A program made the translations under genes and the position numbers. Below, one piece after another: positions 50,176 to 58,754 of a stretch of DNA of 64,000 nt; within the stretch, counting starts at the first letter, position 1, and every line of letters starts with the position of its first letter. Origin of the DNA: Bacteroidota bacterium (GTDB lineage Bacteria > Bacteroidota > Bacteroidia > 2-12-FULL-35-15); the NCBI GenBank assembly GCA_025963715.1, contig JAOQAG010000012.1, positions 117,681-181,680 on the forward strand. The letters run 5' to 3'. Under the pieces are notes generated by a model. The model was not told the origin of the DNA, did not search any database, and saw nothing but the letters and a program-made list of their open reading frames with translations.

Positions 50176-52713
50176 CTATACTTCTTTTTTCTTCCAGGCC
50201 ATAAACAATGAAACCCCGATGAATCCGAATAATAATAAGCAGGAAGCAAGCGAAATTTTTTCTCCAGTATAATATATTGTCGGTTCAAATTTAAACTCGA
50301 TCGTATGTTTTCCTGCAGGAACACGCATTGCGCGCAATACCCAATCGGAAGAAAAATGCGGTGTTAATTTGCCATCCACATACGCATTCCAGTCCTTGTA
50401 ATAGATCTCAGAAAAAACAGCCAGCTGTTCCGAAGAAGCATTGGATTCATAGCTCAGATCATTCGGTTTATAATCCGTCAATTTAATGGTCGCCGTATTG
50501 TCGGGTTTTGGTGTAAAGCCATCCAATTGTGCTTTATAGCGCTCATCAACCACAATGGTGCGGCCGGGATTTACTTCCCCGATTGTTTTTAATTCCTCAT
50601 CTGCATTTGCAACCATTTTAATATCGCTCACAAACCATGCATTGCCTAAGGCGTAACGGTTTTTGATCGGCGGTGCATCTGCATTGTAGATCAGGTAACG
50701 CATGTTCAGCATGTTCAGAACACCCTGTTCTGCAAACGTTGCACGGATAGACGAATCAGTAGGATTTGGCGCCCTGAGTGCTCCCATCACATTTTGCATA
50801 TTGTCCACAATGTGCGCCTGGATCAGCTCCTGGTAACGTCTTAATTTTGCAGCATGATAACCGCCGATTGATTTATGATAGTACGATGCACGGGCGCTGT
50901 TGAACGGCCCGTTCTGCTGATCGGTAACGTCCAGCACCCTGTAGCTGGGATCTTTATCTTCCAGCACCGCTTTATCGGCAGCCGTTTCCGGGAACGGATT
51001 TTTTGCTTCCTGTTTGCTTGTAAAATTTTTATCATTCAGGAAATTTTTATCCACCATTGCAAGGTCGAATAAAATTAAAATCCCTAACAAAGGAAGCAAT
51101 ATGCCTTTATTGATAATTGCTTTTGCATACATCCATACCAATGCAGCAGCACCGGTAATGAACAGGAAGCTGCGGATGGCTTCCGCTTTAAAAATTGCGA
51201 TGCGCGCTGTTTGCAATGCCTGTGCAATCTGGTCGGCTACCTCCTGGCCGTTGCTTTTTGCATAACTGCCAAGGATCTCATCATCCCTCCACCATGTAAA
51301 ATCAGTAAGCGAAGGCATCAGGTAAAACAATAGCGACAAGCCGCCGGTGACTACAAATGAAATGATCAGTGCATTCTGAAAAGTCACTTCCTGGCTGCCA
51401 AATACCAGTTTTATTTTTTGTTTGAACAGATCGGGTGTTTTCAGCATTTTATCCACCGCTAATACAGCCAGGATCGGGATGGCCACTTCTGCCAGCACCA
51501 GGATCATGGATACAGCCCTGAATTTGTTGTATCCCGGGAAATAATCAAGGAACAGATCGGTAAGCCACATCATGTTTTTTCCCCATGCCAGCGTGATCGA
51601 AAAAATAGTGATGGCCACCAGCGCCCATTTGATACGGCCGGGCACAATAAATAATCCCAACACAAATAAAAACACAATGATGGCACCTGCGTACGGTGAA
51701 GAGGTACCCGGCTGATCGCCCCAGTATTGCGGGAAGTTGGAAGCCACCTGTTTCATTTGCGAATCAAGGTCTTTCACAGCATCTTTGTTCTCACCGATCA
51801 GGATCCCATCGCCCAGGCCTTTAAAACCGGGGATCATCAGCGTCATGGTTTCTGCTTTTCCAAGGCTCCAGTGTGTTGCATAATCTTTATCTAAACCACT
51901 TGTTTGGTTTGCTTCTTCTCCTTTTGCGGATGTTAATTCGGAAGGACCACGAATGGTATATTTTGCATAATCGTAGGTGTTCCACAGGTTGCTGATGTTA
52001 CAGCCAACTGCCAAAACACCGGCGATCATAAATACAAGCAATCCTTTTAAAATATCTTTGTATTCTTTTTGTCTGATGCGTGCAAACCACTCAAAAGCTA
52101 CATAGATCAGGCAGAACAGGATCAGGTAATAAGCGATCTGGGGGTGATTGCATAATAATTCCAGCGCCATAAACAAAGCAGTGAGTGCGCCTCCTACCAG
52201 GTATCTTCCTCTGCATACCAGGATCACACCTGCAAATACAGGCGCCATGTAACCGATTGCCAATGCCTGTGTATTATGCCCGGCATCAATGATGAGGAAA
52301 AAGAATGCGGAAAACCCGAATCCGATGGCCCCGACAATGCTCAGCCATTTATCAACCCGGAGTACAAGCAATAAAATAAAAAAGCCCAGCATGTAGGAAA
52401 ATACCATATTGGCGGGCGTTGGGAACCAGAGCATAAATACATTGCGCAGCGGTGTTACTAAATTGGCCGGATACGAGATCGCGATCTGGTAGGCGGGCAT
52501 CCCTCCGAACATGGAGTTGGTCCACAATGGTTCCGTATGATATTGCGCTTTAAAATCAGTAACCTCTTTTGCCATTCCGCGATTTTGCGTCATATCGCTT
52601 TGCACGATCACCTTGCCTTTTAAAAGCGGTGTAAAATAGCCGAACGTAAGTGCTATAAAAATTACAATAGCGGTAACTATTGGCAAAAGGGATTTCAGAT
52701 TAAGCTGTTTCAT
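50176..52713 (-). CDS. YfhO family membrane protein
   Basis: With the start at MKQLNLKSLLP (ATG ending at 52713) the protein has 845 residues; the longer frame to 52842 has no family support. It has ~13 hydrophobic segments in the first ~600 residues and a soluble C-terminal region ending in a further helix. VIVQSDMTQNRGMAKEV, LWTNSMFGGMPAYQIA and SYYHKSIGGYHAAKLRRYQELI are typical YfhO pieces. Bacillus YfhO is a GT-C-type membrane protein for glycosylation of lipoteichoic acid; the Bacteroidota role is not established. It is probably expressed alone, with its terminator at 49915-49969. Confidence 0.9.
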   Translation of the reverse strand: MKQLNLKSLLPIVTAIVIFIALTFGYFTPLLKGKVIVQSDMTQNRGMAKEVTDFKAQYHTEPLWTNSMFGGMPAYQIAISYPANLVTPLRNVFMLWFPTPANMVFSYMLGFFILLLVLRVDKWLSIVGAIGFGFSAFFFLIIDAGHNTQALAIGYMAPVFAGVILVCRGRYLVGGALTALFMALELLCNHPQIAYYLILFCLIYVAFEWFARIRQKEYKDILKGLLVFMIAGVLAVGCNISNLWNTYDYAKYTIRGPSELTSAKGEEANQTSGLDKDYATHWSLGKAETMTLMIPGFKGLGDGILIGENKDAVKDLDSQMKQVASNFPQYWGDQPGTSSPYAGAIIVFLFVLGLFIVPGRIKWALVAITIFSITLAWGKNMMWLTDLFLDYFPGYNKFRAVSMILVLAEVAIPILAVLAVDKMLKTPDLFKQKIKLVFGSQEVTFQNALIISFVVTGGLSLLFYLMPSLTDFTWWRDDEILGSYAKSNGQEVADQIAQALQTARIAIFKAEAIRSFLFITGAAALVWMYAKAIINKGILLPLLGILILFDLAMVDKNFLNDKNFTSKQEAKNPFPETAADKAVLEDKDPSYRVLDVTDQQNGPFNSARASYYHKSIGGYHAAKLRRYQELIQAHIVDNMQNVMGALRAPNPTDSSIRATFAEQGVLNMLNMRYLIYNADAPPIKNRYALGNAWFVSDIKMVANADEELKTIGEVNPGRTIVVDERYKAQLDGFTPKPDNTATIKLTDYKPNDLSYESNASSEQLAVFSEIYYKDWNAYVDGKLTPHFSSDWVLRAMRVPAGKHTIEFKFEPTIYYTGEKISLASCLLLFGFIGVSLFMAWKKKEV

Positions 52714-52862
52714 AGAGTTGAAATGTAATTTGATATAGATTTTTTTGCGTTGGATGTACTGTTTTCCTAACGCACAAATATAAAATAAAAAGAGGTTAAC
52801 GATGCTTTTCTTTTGGATTTTAATAGCTGCAAAAAACCGCAAGCGGGCCTAAAAAATGCCGC

Positions 52863-55800
52863 TTACCTGAGCACGGTCACATGCCCTATTCTTGATTCCT
52901 GGCCTGTGCGTTTGGTACTGTAATCCACCTTCCACACATACACACTCTCTTCTACCGGCTTGCCTTTGTAAGTGCCGTCCCAACCCTGGTACTGATCATG
53001 TGATTCGAAGATGCGCTCGCCCCAGCGGTCGTAGATCGTTAAATGAAAATCAAGTAATCCTGTTCCGTAAATGTAAAACACATCGTTCAAACCATTGCTG
53101 TTGCCGGTAATTGCATTGGGTGCAAAAAGAGTGCTTTCGTAACTGGCGTTGATGTAGATCACTGCCGTGTCGGTACAACCGTTTGCAGTTGTTACGATCT
53201 GCGTAACCGCATAATTGCCTTCCTGTTCATAAGCATGGGAAACATCGCTCCAGTTACAGCCTGCAAGTGATGTTCCATCGCCGAAATACAAAATGCAGTT
53301 GTCGGCATTCTGCGCATTATTGTAAACGGTTAAAAGCGGATGATCGGTGCTTACGTCTCCCGTAGAGCTGATGTCCGCAACAGGCGAAGGATATGCCGTG
53401 ATCGCCGAATCAAGCACCAGCGTATCGGAACAACCGGCCATGTTGGTGGTGATCAGCGTTACCGAATAAGAACCGCTGTTGGAAAATGCATGTGATGGAT
53501 TTTGTTCAGTGGATGTAAAACCATCGCCGAATTGCCACTCAAAAGAAATAGCAGTAGTGGCTTCGCTGGCAAAATTAACATTCAAAGGAGCACAGCCCGA
53601 ACCGCTTTCTGTGACAATTGCCAGTGGATCCGGCACTGTTGTAATGGTATAAGAAGAAGTGCTGCTGCAACCATTTGCATCTGTTACGGCTACATTTAAA
53701 GGTGTCAGCGTTGTTACCGGTGTAATGCTGATGATGGAAGTGCTGCTGCCGGTTGACCATGCATATTGATACGGAATGGCGCCGCTGCTGACCACTGCCG
53801 TATAGCTTCCTGATACATCGGTACAAAGGTAAGCCGGTCCTGTAATGATTGCTGACGGAACCGGGTTTACAACCAGGTCGAATGTTGCAACTGTGGCCAT
53901 ACAGCTGCCGTTGCTGCCATTTACCGTGTAGGTGGTAGTGGCTGCCGGTGTAACGGTAATGGCCGGGGTTATTTGTGTTGTCGACCAGGCGTAAGTGCTC
54001 CCGCCACTTGCTGTAAGCGTTGCGCTCTGTCCGGTACAGATGGTATCCGTTCCTGAAATGGAAATCACCGGAATGGTATCTACATTTACGGTAACGGTAT
54101 CTGTATCGCTGCCACAATGCAGGCTGGTGCCGGTAACATAATAGGTTGTTGTTGCCGCAGGCGAAACGGTAATGGCTGCAGTAGTTGCAGCGCTGCCGCC
54201 CGACCATGTATAATTGCTGCTGCCGGTTGCCGTTAATGTTGCACTTTGCCCCGCACATATAGCTGTTGTTCCTGTTACGCTGATCGCTGGCGTTGTTTCC
54301 ACATAAATGGTAAGTGTATCGGTATCTGCGGCACAGGCATTGGCTGCACCGGAAACGTAATAGGTAATGGTACTCAACGGACTTACATTAACAGACGCTG
54401 CTGTTGCGGTGCTGCCTCCACTCCATTGATACGTTGGGCTTCCCGAGGCATTGAGTGTTACGGATTGTCCGGAGCATAAGCTATCATCACTGGCAGTAAC
54501 AGTTATATTAAAAGGCAAATCCACCTGCACTGTAATTGTATCGGTAACAGCAGCACAGCCGTTTGTACCTGTTACGTAATATGCAGTGGTTGTTGCAGGT
54601 GATACGGTTGTGGAAGCGCTTGTATCCGTGCTTCCACCCGACCATGTATAGGATGTGGCACCTGCTGCGGTTAATGTTACGCTTTGTCCGGCACATAATA
54701 GCCCGGGGCCTGTAACCGTCAAATTCGGTGTTATATTTTGCTGATCATCACCATCAATTTGTTCCGGCATGGCAAACGATACGGCATTACCCGCACCAAA
54801 GGAAGAGGGCGCTGTTGTACCTATAATTGTTGATGCCGTGGGAGCATTGGGATTTGAAATATAATTCAGCGTTGTATTGTAGATCTGTGAAGCAAAATAC
54901 AAACGTCCGTCGTACGCCACTTCCAGCGTATGGCTGGCAGTCAGCGTCAGCGACAGCTGATCGGCAGGAGTTATGGTATAATTTACTCCCGCAGGTGGCA
55001 CGGCAATGTTGTACAGGGAAGGTGTGATGGCGGATGTACCTCCGCGAAAAGCAAACAAACGTTGCCCGTCAGGCGAAAATTCCACTTCAATGATATAATT
55101 GCCGGGATTATCTATCCAGTGTTCGCCACTGATGGCACCGGTTGCCAGATTGAAATCAAAAAGAATAATGTCTTTATTTACACTGCCAGACGTGTAATTT
55201 ACAAACGCGATCTTATCAGAAGCAGGCGAAATTTCAATATCGCCCTGCCCCAGTGAAAAATTGCCGGGGATTGCAATCGTATAGATCAATACCGGCGTTG
55301 AGATCCCTGTGGATGTAATGGATGAGCGGTAAACTTCATAACTTCCACTGGCATACCTGGTGGAAAAAAGCCAGCGGTTGTTAAGCACGCAATTTTTTAC
55401 CGATACGGCCATTCCTTCATTCAGGCTTGAGCTAAGCAGTGTTACCGGGCTGCTTACCGTCCGGGTATTCATATCCACCACCAGGTACCTGATCTCATCG
55501 GGAGAATAAGTATTGATACAGGCTGTTTTATAGATCACATAATATTGATTGGCGGCTCCTTCTTTTTTTACAATGTTAAGGTCTTTTGAGCTGGAAGCAC
55601 CTGTACCTGTTCCGGTTGGTAAAACAGTAGCAAACACTTCATCTTTTGCAGTGGCGGGGTCATAAGCAACAAAATACATATTATCCGTTGTGCTTCCCGA
55701 AAAGGCGGAAGTACAATTGGCAAACACATAAAAAAGAATATTCCCGGTTGAATCGGTGGTGCTGTTGAGCGTTTCATTAAGGCCTGCCGAAGAGATGGCA

Positions 55801-56006
55801 TTTACACTGGCTCCAAGGATCCTTGGCGGAAATACAGGTACAGCGCCGGTAAAATCAGCTTCGTAAAAACGCAAAGAACCGGTTGTGGATGTGTTGAGTG
55901 TACCGAAAGCATTGGTCATGGGGCTTCCAAGGATCCATTTTTTATTCTGTGCAAATCCCGCTGTTGCAATGAACATGAAAAAGTACAGGAACATTTTTTT
56001 TATCAT
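52863..56006 (-). CDS. Large secreted Ig/PKD-repeat protein with T9SS type B (gliding-motility) C-terminal domain
   Basis: This 1047-residue protein has a signal peptide (MFIATAGFAQ). Residues ~25-400 look like a beta-propeller. About five tandem repeats of ~75-80 residues follow, each with C-x-G-Q-S-x-T-L-x-A and YxWSGGS elements; then PKD-like modules (GDGFTSTEQNPSHAFSNSGSY, ~830-850). The last ~90 residues are the CHU_C/gliding-motility-associated domain (FAPNAITGNSNGLNDVF, IYDRWGERIFES, WDGTYKGKPV, YVWKVDY), which marks T9SS type B export. Likely a cell-surface or extracellular adhesin; the ligand is unknown. Confidence 0.92.
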   Translation of the reverse strand: MIKKMFLYFFMFIATAGFAQNKKWILGSPMTNAFGTLNTSTTGSLRFYEADFTGAVPVFPPRILGASVNAISSAGLNETLNSTTDSTGNILFYVFANCTSAFSGSTTDNMYFVAYDPATAKDEVFATVLPTGTGTGASSSKDLNIVKKEGAANQYYVIYKTACINTYSPDEIRYLVVDMNTRTVSSPVTLLSSSLNEGMAVSVKNCVLNNRWLFSTRYASGSYEVYRSSITSTGISTPVLIYTIAIPGNFSLGQGDIEISPASDKIAFVNYTSGSVNKDIILFDFNLATGAISGEHWIDNPGNYIIEVEFSPDGQRLFAFRGGTSAITPSLYNIAVPPAGVNYTITPADQLSLTLTASHTLEVAYDGRLYFASQIYNTTLNYISNPNAPTASTIIGTTAPSSFGAGNAVSFAMPEQIDGDDQQNITPNLTVTGPGLLCAGQSVTLTAAGATSYTWSGGSTDTSASTTVSPATTTAYYVTGTNGCAAVTDTITVQVDLPFNITVTASDDSLCSGQSVTLNASGSPTYQWSGGSTATAASVNVSPLSTITYYVSGAANACAADTDTLTIYVETTPAISVTGTTAICAGQSATLTATGSSNYTWSGGSAATTAAITVSPAATTTYYVTGTSLHCGSDTDTVTVNVDTIPVISISGTDTICTGQSATLTASGGSTYAWSTTQITPAITVTPAATTTYTVNGSNGSCMATVATFDLVVNPVPSAIITGPAYLCTDVSGSYTAVVSSGAIPYQYAWSTGSSTSIISITPVTTLTPLNVAVTDANGCSSTSSYTITTVPDPLAIVTESGSGCAPLNVNFASEATTAISFEWQFGDGFTSTEQNPSHAFSNSGSYSVTLITTNMAGCSDTLVLDSAITAYPSPVADISSTGDVSTDHPLLTVYNNAQNADNCILYFGDGTSLAGCNWSDVSHAYEQEGNYAVTQIVTTANGCTDTAVIYINASYESTLFAPNAITGNSNGLNDVFYIYGTGLLDFHLTIYDRWGERIFESHDQYQGWDGTYKGKPVEESVYVWKVDYSTKRTGQESRIGHVTVLR

Positions 56007-56210
56007 TTTGCAGCCAGGATGGAGGAATTTTTTGAATGAATTAAAAAAACAATCATTGTATTGAACCGGGGGATGTACAAATATAAAACAAAAAAGAATT
56101 AATGCCGCTTTCAGGAGTTTAAAAGCGGATTAAAATCAGCAATTTACCATGAACAGGGTATCAGAAATAAGCAATAATTTGCGTATTTTTGCTTGCATTA
56201 ATTACTGACT

Positions 56211-57026
56211 ATGAAAAACCTGCTGAACCCTGCTTATTTAAGCGAAGAAAAAATAACCGAGATCCGCAAACAGTTTGAAAGTGCCGAGCCTTGTAAACAC
56301 ATTGCTTTGCCGGATTTTTTACTGAATGATGTTGCAACCACTTTATACGATCATTTTCCGAAGTTGGATGCGCTGAAAGTGAAACGCAAAAGCATTAACG
56401 AAAACAAATCGGAGGAATACCATCTGGACCGTTATCACCCTCAGTTTAACGAGCTGCGCGATTTTCTGAACTCGCCGGAAATGTATGAATGGATCAGCAA
56501 AGCTACCGGAATTGAAGGATTAAGCTCTACGTATGATTCATTAGGATCGGGTGTACACCAGGGCGGACCGGGCAGCTTTGTGGACATTCACGTGGATGTG
56601 AACATGAACCCTGCTGCAAAATTGCACCGCAGGATCAATTTACTGATCTATTTAAATAAGAACTGGAAAGATGAATACGGCGGTGCATTGGAGTTTTGGG
56701 ACAAGGATGTAAAAAATTGTATTTCGAAAGTGATGCCTTATTTTAACCAGGCGGCGATCATGGTAACGGATGAAACATCGTACCACGGTTATGCAAAGAT
56801 CAACATTCCGGAAGATGAAAGCCGTAAATCGTTTTACTGCTATTATTATACGCCTGCCGGAAAAGATTTTGTGTACCGCGATTCGCGTTTTAAAACACGC
56901 CCGGATGAAAGCATGGCCAAAACAGCGATCACCGAAATAAAAGAAACGCTGAAGATCAATGCGAAAAAATTGTTGAAATTCTTAGGTGTGAAATCGTTGG
57001 ATTTTCAGGACAAGAATAAAAAATGA
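56211..57026 (+). CDS. 2-oxoglutarate/Fe(II)-dependent oxygenase (prolyl-hydroxylase-like)
   Basis: This 271-residue protein has the iron ligands H127 and D129 in VDIHVDVN, distal H192 in SYHGY and R205 for 2-oxoglutarate. HRRINLLIYLNKNWKDEYGGALEFWD (~139-164) is characteristic of the prolyl 4-hydroxylase/Tpa1-like superfamily. The substrate is unknown; relatives hydroxylate proteins or sugars. A TATTTTTG box at 56184-56191 may be the -7 element. It is not linked to the Pse operon (8 kb away), though both contain Fe(II) oxygenases. Confidence 0.88.
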   Translation: MKNLLNPAYLSEEKITEIRKQFESAEPCKHIALPDFLLNDVATTLYDHFPKLDALKVKRKSINENKSEEYHLDRYHPQFNELRDFLNSPEMYEWISKATGIEGLSSTYDSLGSGVHQGGPGSFVDIHVDVNMNPAAKLHRRINLLIYLNKNWKDEYGGALEFWDKDVKNCISKVMPYFNQAAIMVTDETSYHGYAKINIPEDESRKSFYCYYYTPAGKDFVYRDSRFKTRPDESMAKTAITEIKETLKINAKKLLKFLGVKSLDFQDKNKK

Positions 57027-57210
57027 TGTGATGATTGCTGATGTGCAGATTACTAATTCTTTGATTGTGGAAAGTTGAAGTATGTTTTTACTAATTTGAA
57101 AATTTGGTAATTTGAAAATGAAATCATGAGTGTTTGAAGTACCGGATAATTTGAAAAATGAATTTAGGAACATGATCGGGTCTGATTAATAAATTCTTAA
57201 ACTATAAATT

Positions 57211-57390
57211 ATGAAAGAATTAAAATTTACACTTACACTGGATGAAACCAACCTTATTTTAAAAAGTTTGGGCCGTATGCCTTATGGCGAAGTGTTTGGA
57301 CTGGTAAGTAAAATACAGCAGCAGGCAAATTCCCAGCTGATGAATTCAGAAAAATTAGCGGCAGGGACGGAAAACGAAAATCATCAATAA
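57211..57390 (+). CDS. Small protein, 59 residues, similar to phage-associated small proteins
   Basis: The frame ATG 57211 to TAA 57388-57390 encodes KELKFTLTLDETNLILKSLG, then RMPYGEVFGLVSKIQQQA and an acidic tail. The pattern of a short strand, E-T-N-L-I-L-x-x-L, P-Y/F and an amphipathic helix ending in IQxQA recurs in small proteins of phages and Bacteroidota that I recall without a known function. It stands alone in a 514-nt gap. Repeats of AATTTGAAAATTTG lie on both sides (57093-57125 and 57393-57428), and the rest of the gap shows no gene. Confidence 0.6.
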   Translation: MKELKFTLTLDETNLILKSLGRMPYGEVFGLVSKIQQQANSQLMNSEKLAAGTENENHQ

Positions 57391-57540
57391 AATAATTTGA
57401 AAATGTGTTGATTTGAAAATTTGAAAATGTGCTGTATTGAAGAAAAGCATTTGATAATTTAAAAAATTGGCTTTAGAATTTAATTTTGCGAATGTTACAG
57501 CAAAATAGAAAATGTAAAAAATTTACCTTAATTATATACA

Positions 57541-58335
57541 TTGGATTTAAAAAACAAAGTAATTTGGATTACCGGCGCATCCTCCGGAATAGGTGAAGCA
57601 TTGGCGTACGCCTGTGCGAAAGACGGTGCAAAACTGGTGCTTTCCGCACGCAGGGAAAATGAATTGAAACGTGTGGCAGCTTCCTGTAACATTGATCCGA
57701 AGAATATCCTGATCCTTCCGCTTGACCTGGAAAATACAACAAGCGTTGATGCAAAAGTGGAATTGGTAACGGCCACTTTCGGCCGCATCGATGTGCTGAT
57801 CAACAACAGTGGCATGGGCCACCGGACCAAAGCGGTAAACACTTCCACGGAGATCGACCGCAAAGTAATGGAAGTGAATTTTTTCGGAACGATCAATCTG
57901 ACCAAAGCCGTTGCACGTAAAATGCAGCAGCAAAAAAGTGGGAAGATCGCTGTGATCTCCAGCATCATGGGAAAATACGGGCTTCCGCTCTACTCCACTT
58001 ACTCCGCTTCCAAACATGCATTATACGGTTATTTTGAATCATTACGCCAGGAACTGTACAACGACAATGTAAAAGTACTGATCGTGAGTCCGGGTTTTAT
58101 CAATACGGATGTGAGCACCAAACTGCTAACGGAAGATGGCAAGGAATACGGCGTAAAAAGCGATTCGCAAAACAAAGGAATGAGCCCGGCGGCCTGTGCC
58201 AATGGAATTGTAAAGGCGATCAAAAGTAACCGCGATCATAAATTTGTGGGGGGATACGAGATTTTTTCGGTGTATGTGAAACAGTATTTTCCGGGGATCT
58301 TTTATAAGCTGATGCGGAGAATGACGAAGGAATAA
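57541..58335 (+). CDS. Short-chain dehydrogenase/reductase
   Basis: This 264-residue classical SDR has the cofactor motif TGASSGIG (11-18), NNSGMG (~88-93), the catalytic Ser140 or Ser141 and YSASK (Y154, K158). RxEN after the second strand (SARREN) favours NADP. The DltE/YqjQ-like type is common in bacteria with unknown substrate. The start is TTG at 57541; no in-frame ATG precedes the first strand. A 39-bp inverted repeat begins three bases after the stop. Confidence 0.92.
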   Translation: MDLKNKVIWITGASSGIGEALAYACAKDGAKLVLSARRENELKRVAASCNIDPKNILILPLDLENTTSVDAKVELVTATFGRIDVLINNSGMGHRTKAVNTSTEIDRKVMEVNFFGTINLTKAVARKMQQQKSGKIAVISSIMGKYGLPLYSTYSASKHALYGYFESLRQELYNDNVKVLIVSPGFINTDVSTKLLTEDGKEYGVKSDSQNKGMSPAACANGIVKAIKSNRDHKFVGGYEIFSVYVKQYFPGIFYKLMRRMTKE

Positions 58336-58337
58336 AA

Positions 58338-58754
58338 AAGTTCAAAGTTTAAAGTTCAAAAGTTTAAAGTTTGCTGTGTGAATCGCTTTCGCGATTATTT
58401 TACCACTAAGGCACTGAGGACATTAAGATTTTTTGCTCTGTATTTTTGAACCACATAAGGCACAAAGGAACACATAAGGTTTTAGCCGAAAATCTGCGCT
58501 TCTTAGTTGTCTTTTTCTCTTGTTTACTGTCTACTTCTTTTTTTGTCTACTTTCTTCTTTACTTCCTTTTTTCTCCTTTTTCTTTTGCCTTGGTGGTAAA
58601 ATCGCTCCGAAGGAGCCACACAGCAAAAACTCTTTTTCTTCTTTTTTTTCTCAGTGCCCTTAGTGCCTTAGTGGTGAAAAAAAATGCTCCGAAGCAGCCA
58701 CACAGCATCTGCGCACAGCAAACTTTAAACTTTTGAACTTTAAACTTTGAACTT
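58338..58754. repeat. Nested inverted-repeat region between convergent genes
   Basis: This gap of 417 nt holds no gene. Its outer arms (58338-58376 and 58716-58754) are perfect 39-nt inverted repeats starting AAGTTCAAAGTTTAAAG and ending TTTGCTG on each gene's own strand, placed directly after both stops. Inside are ACCACTAAGGCACTGAGG (58400-58417) facing 58661-58674, GCTCCGAAGGAGC (58604-58616), GCTCCGAAGCAGC (58686-58698) and one CCACATAAGG arm (58449-58480). The hairpins followed by T-runs on the minus strand can act as terminators for the Gcr gene. Confidence 0.75.

Noticed and set aside
52714..52842. 43-codon N-terminal extension of YfhO
   Set aside because: It encodes a Lys/Ile-rich stretch without similarity to the family; the YfhO first helix follows MKQLNLKSLL at 52713.
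57027..57540. Prophage remnant
   Set aside because: Only one 59-residue protein of phage-like type is present. No integrase, structural or lysis gene is near, and the flanks are ordinary intergenic repeats.
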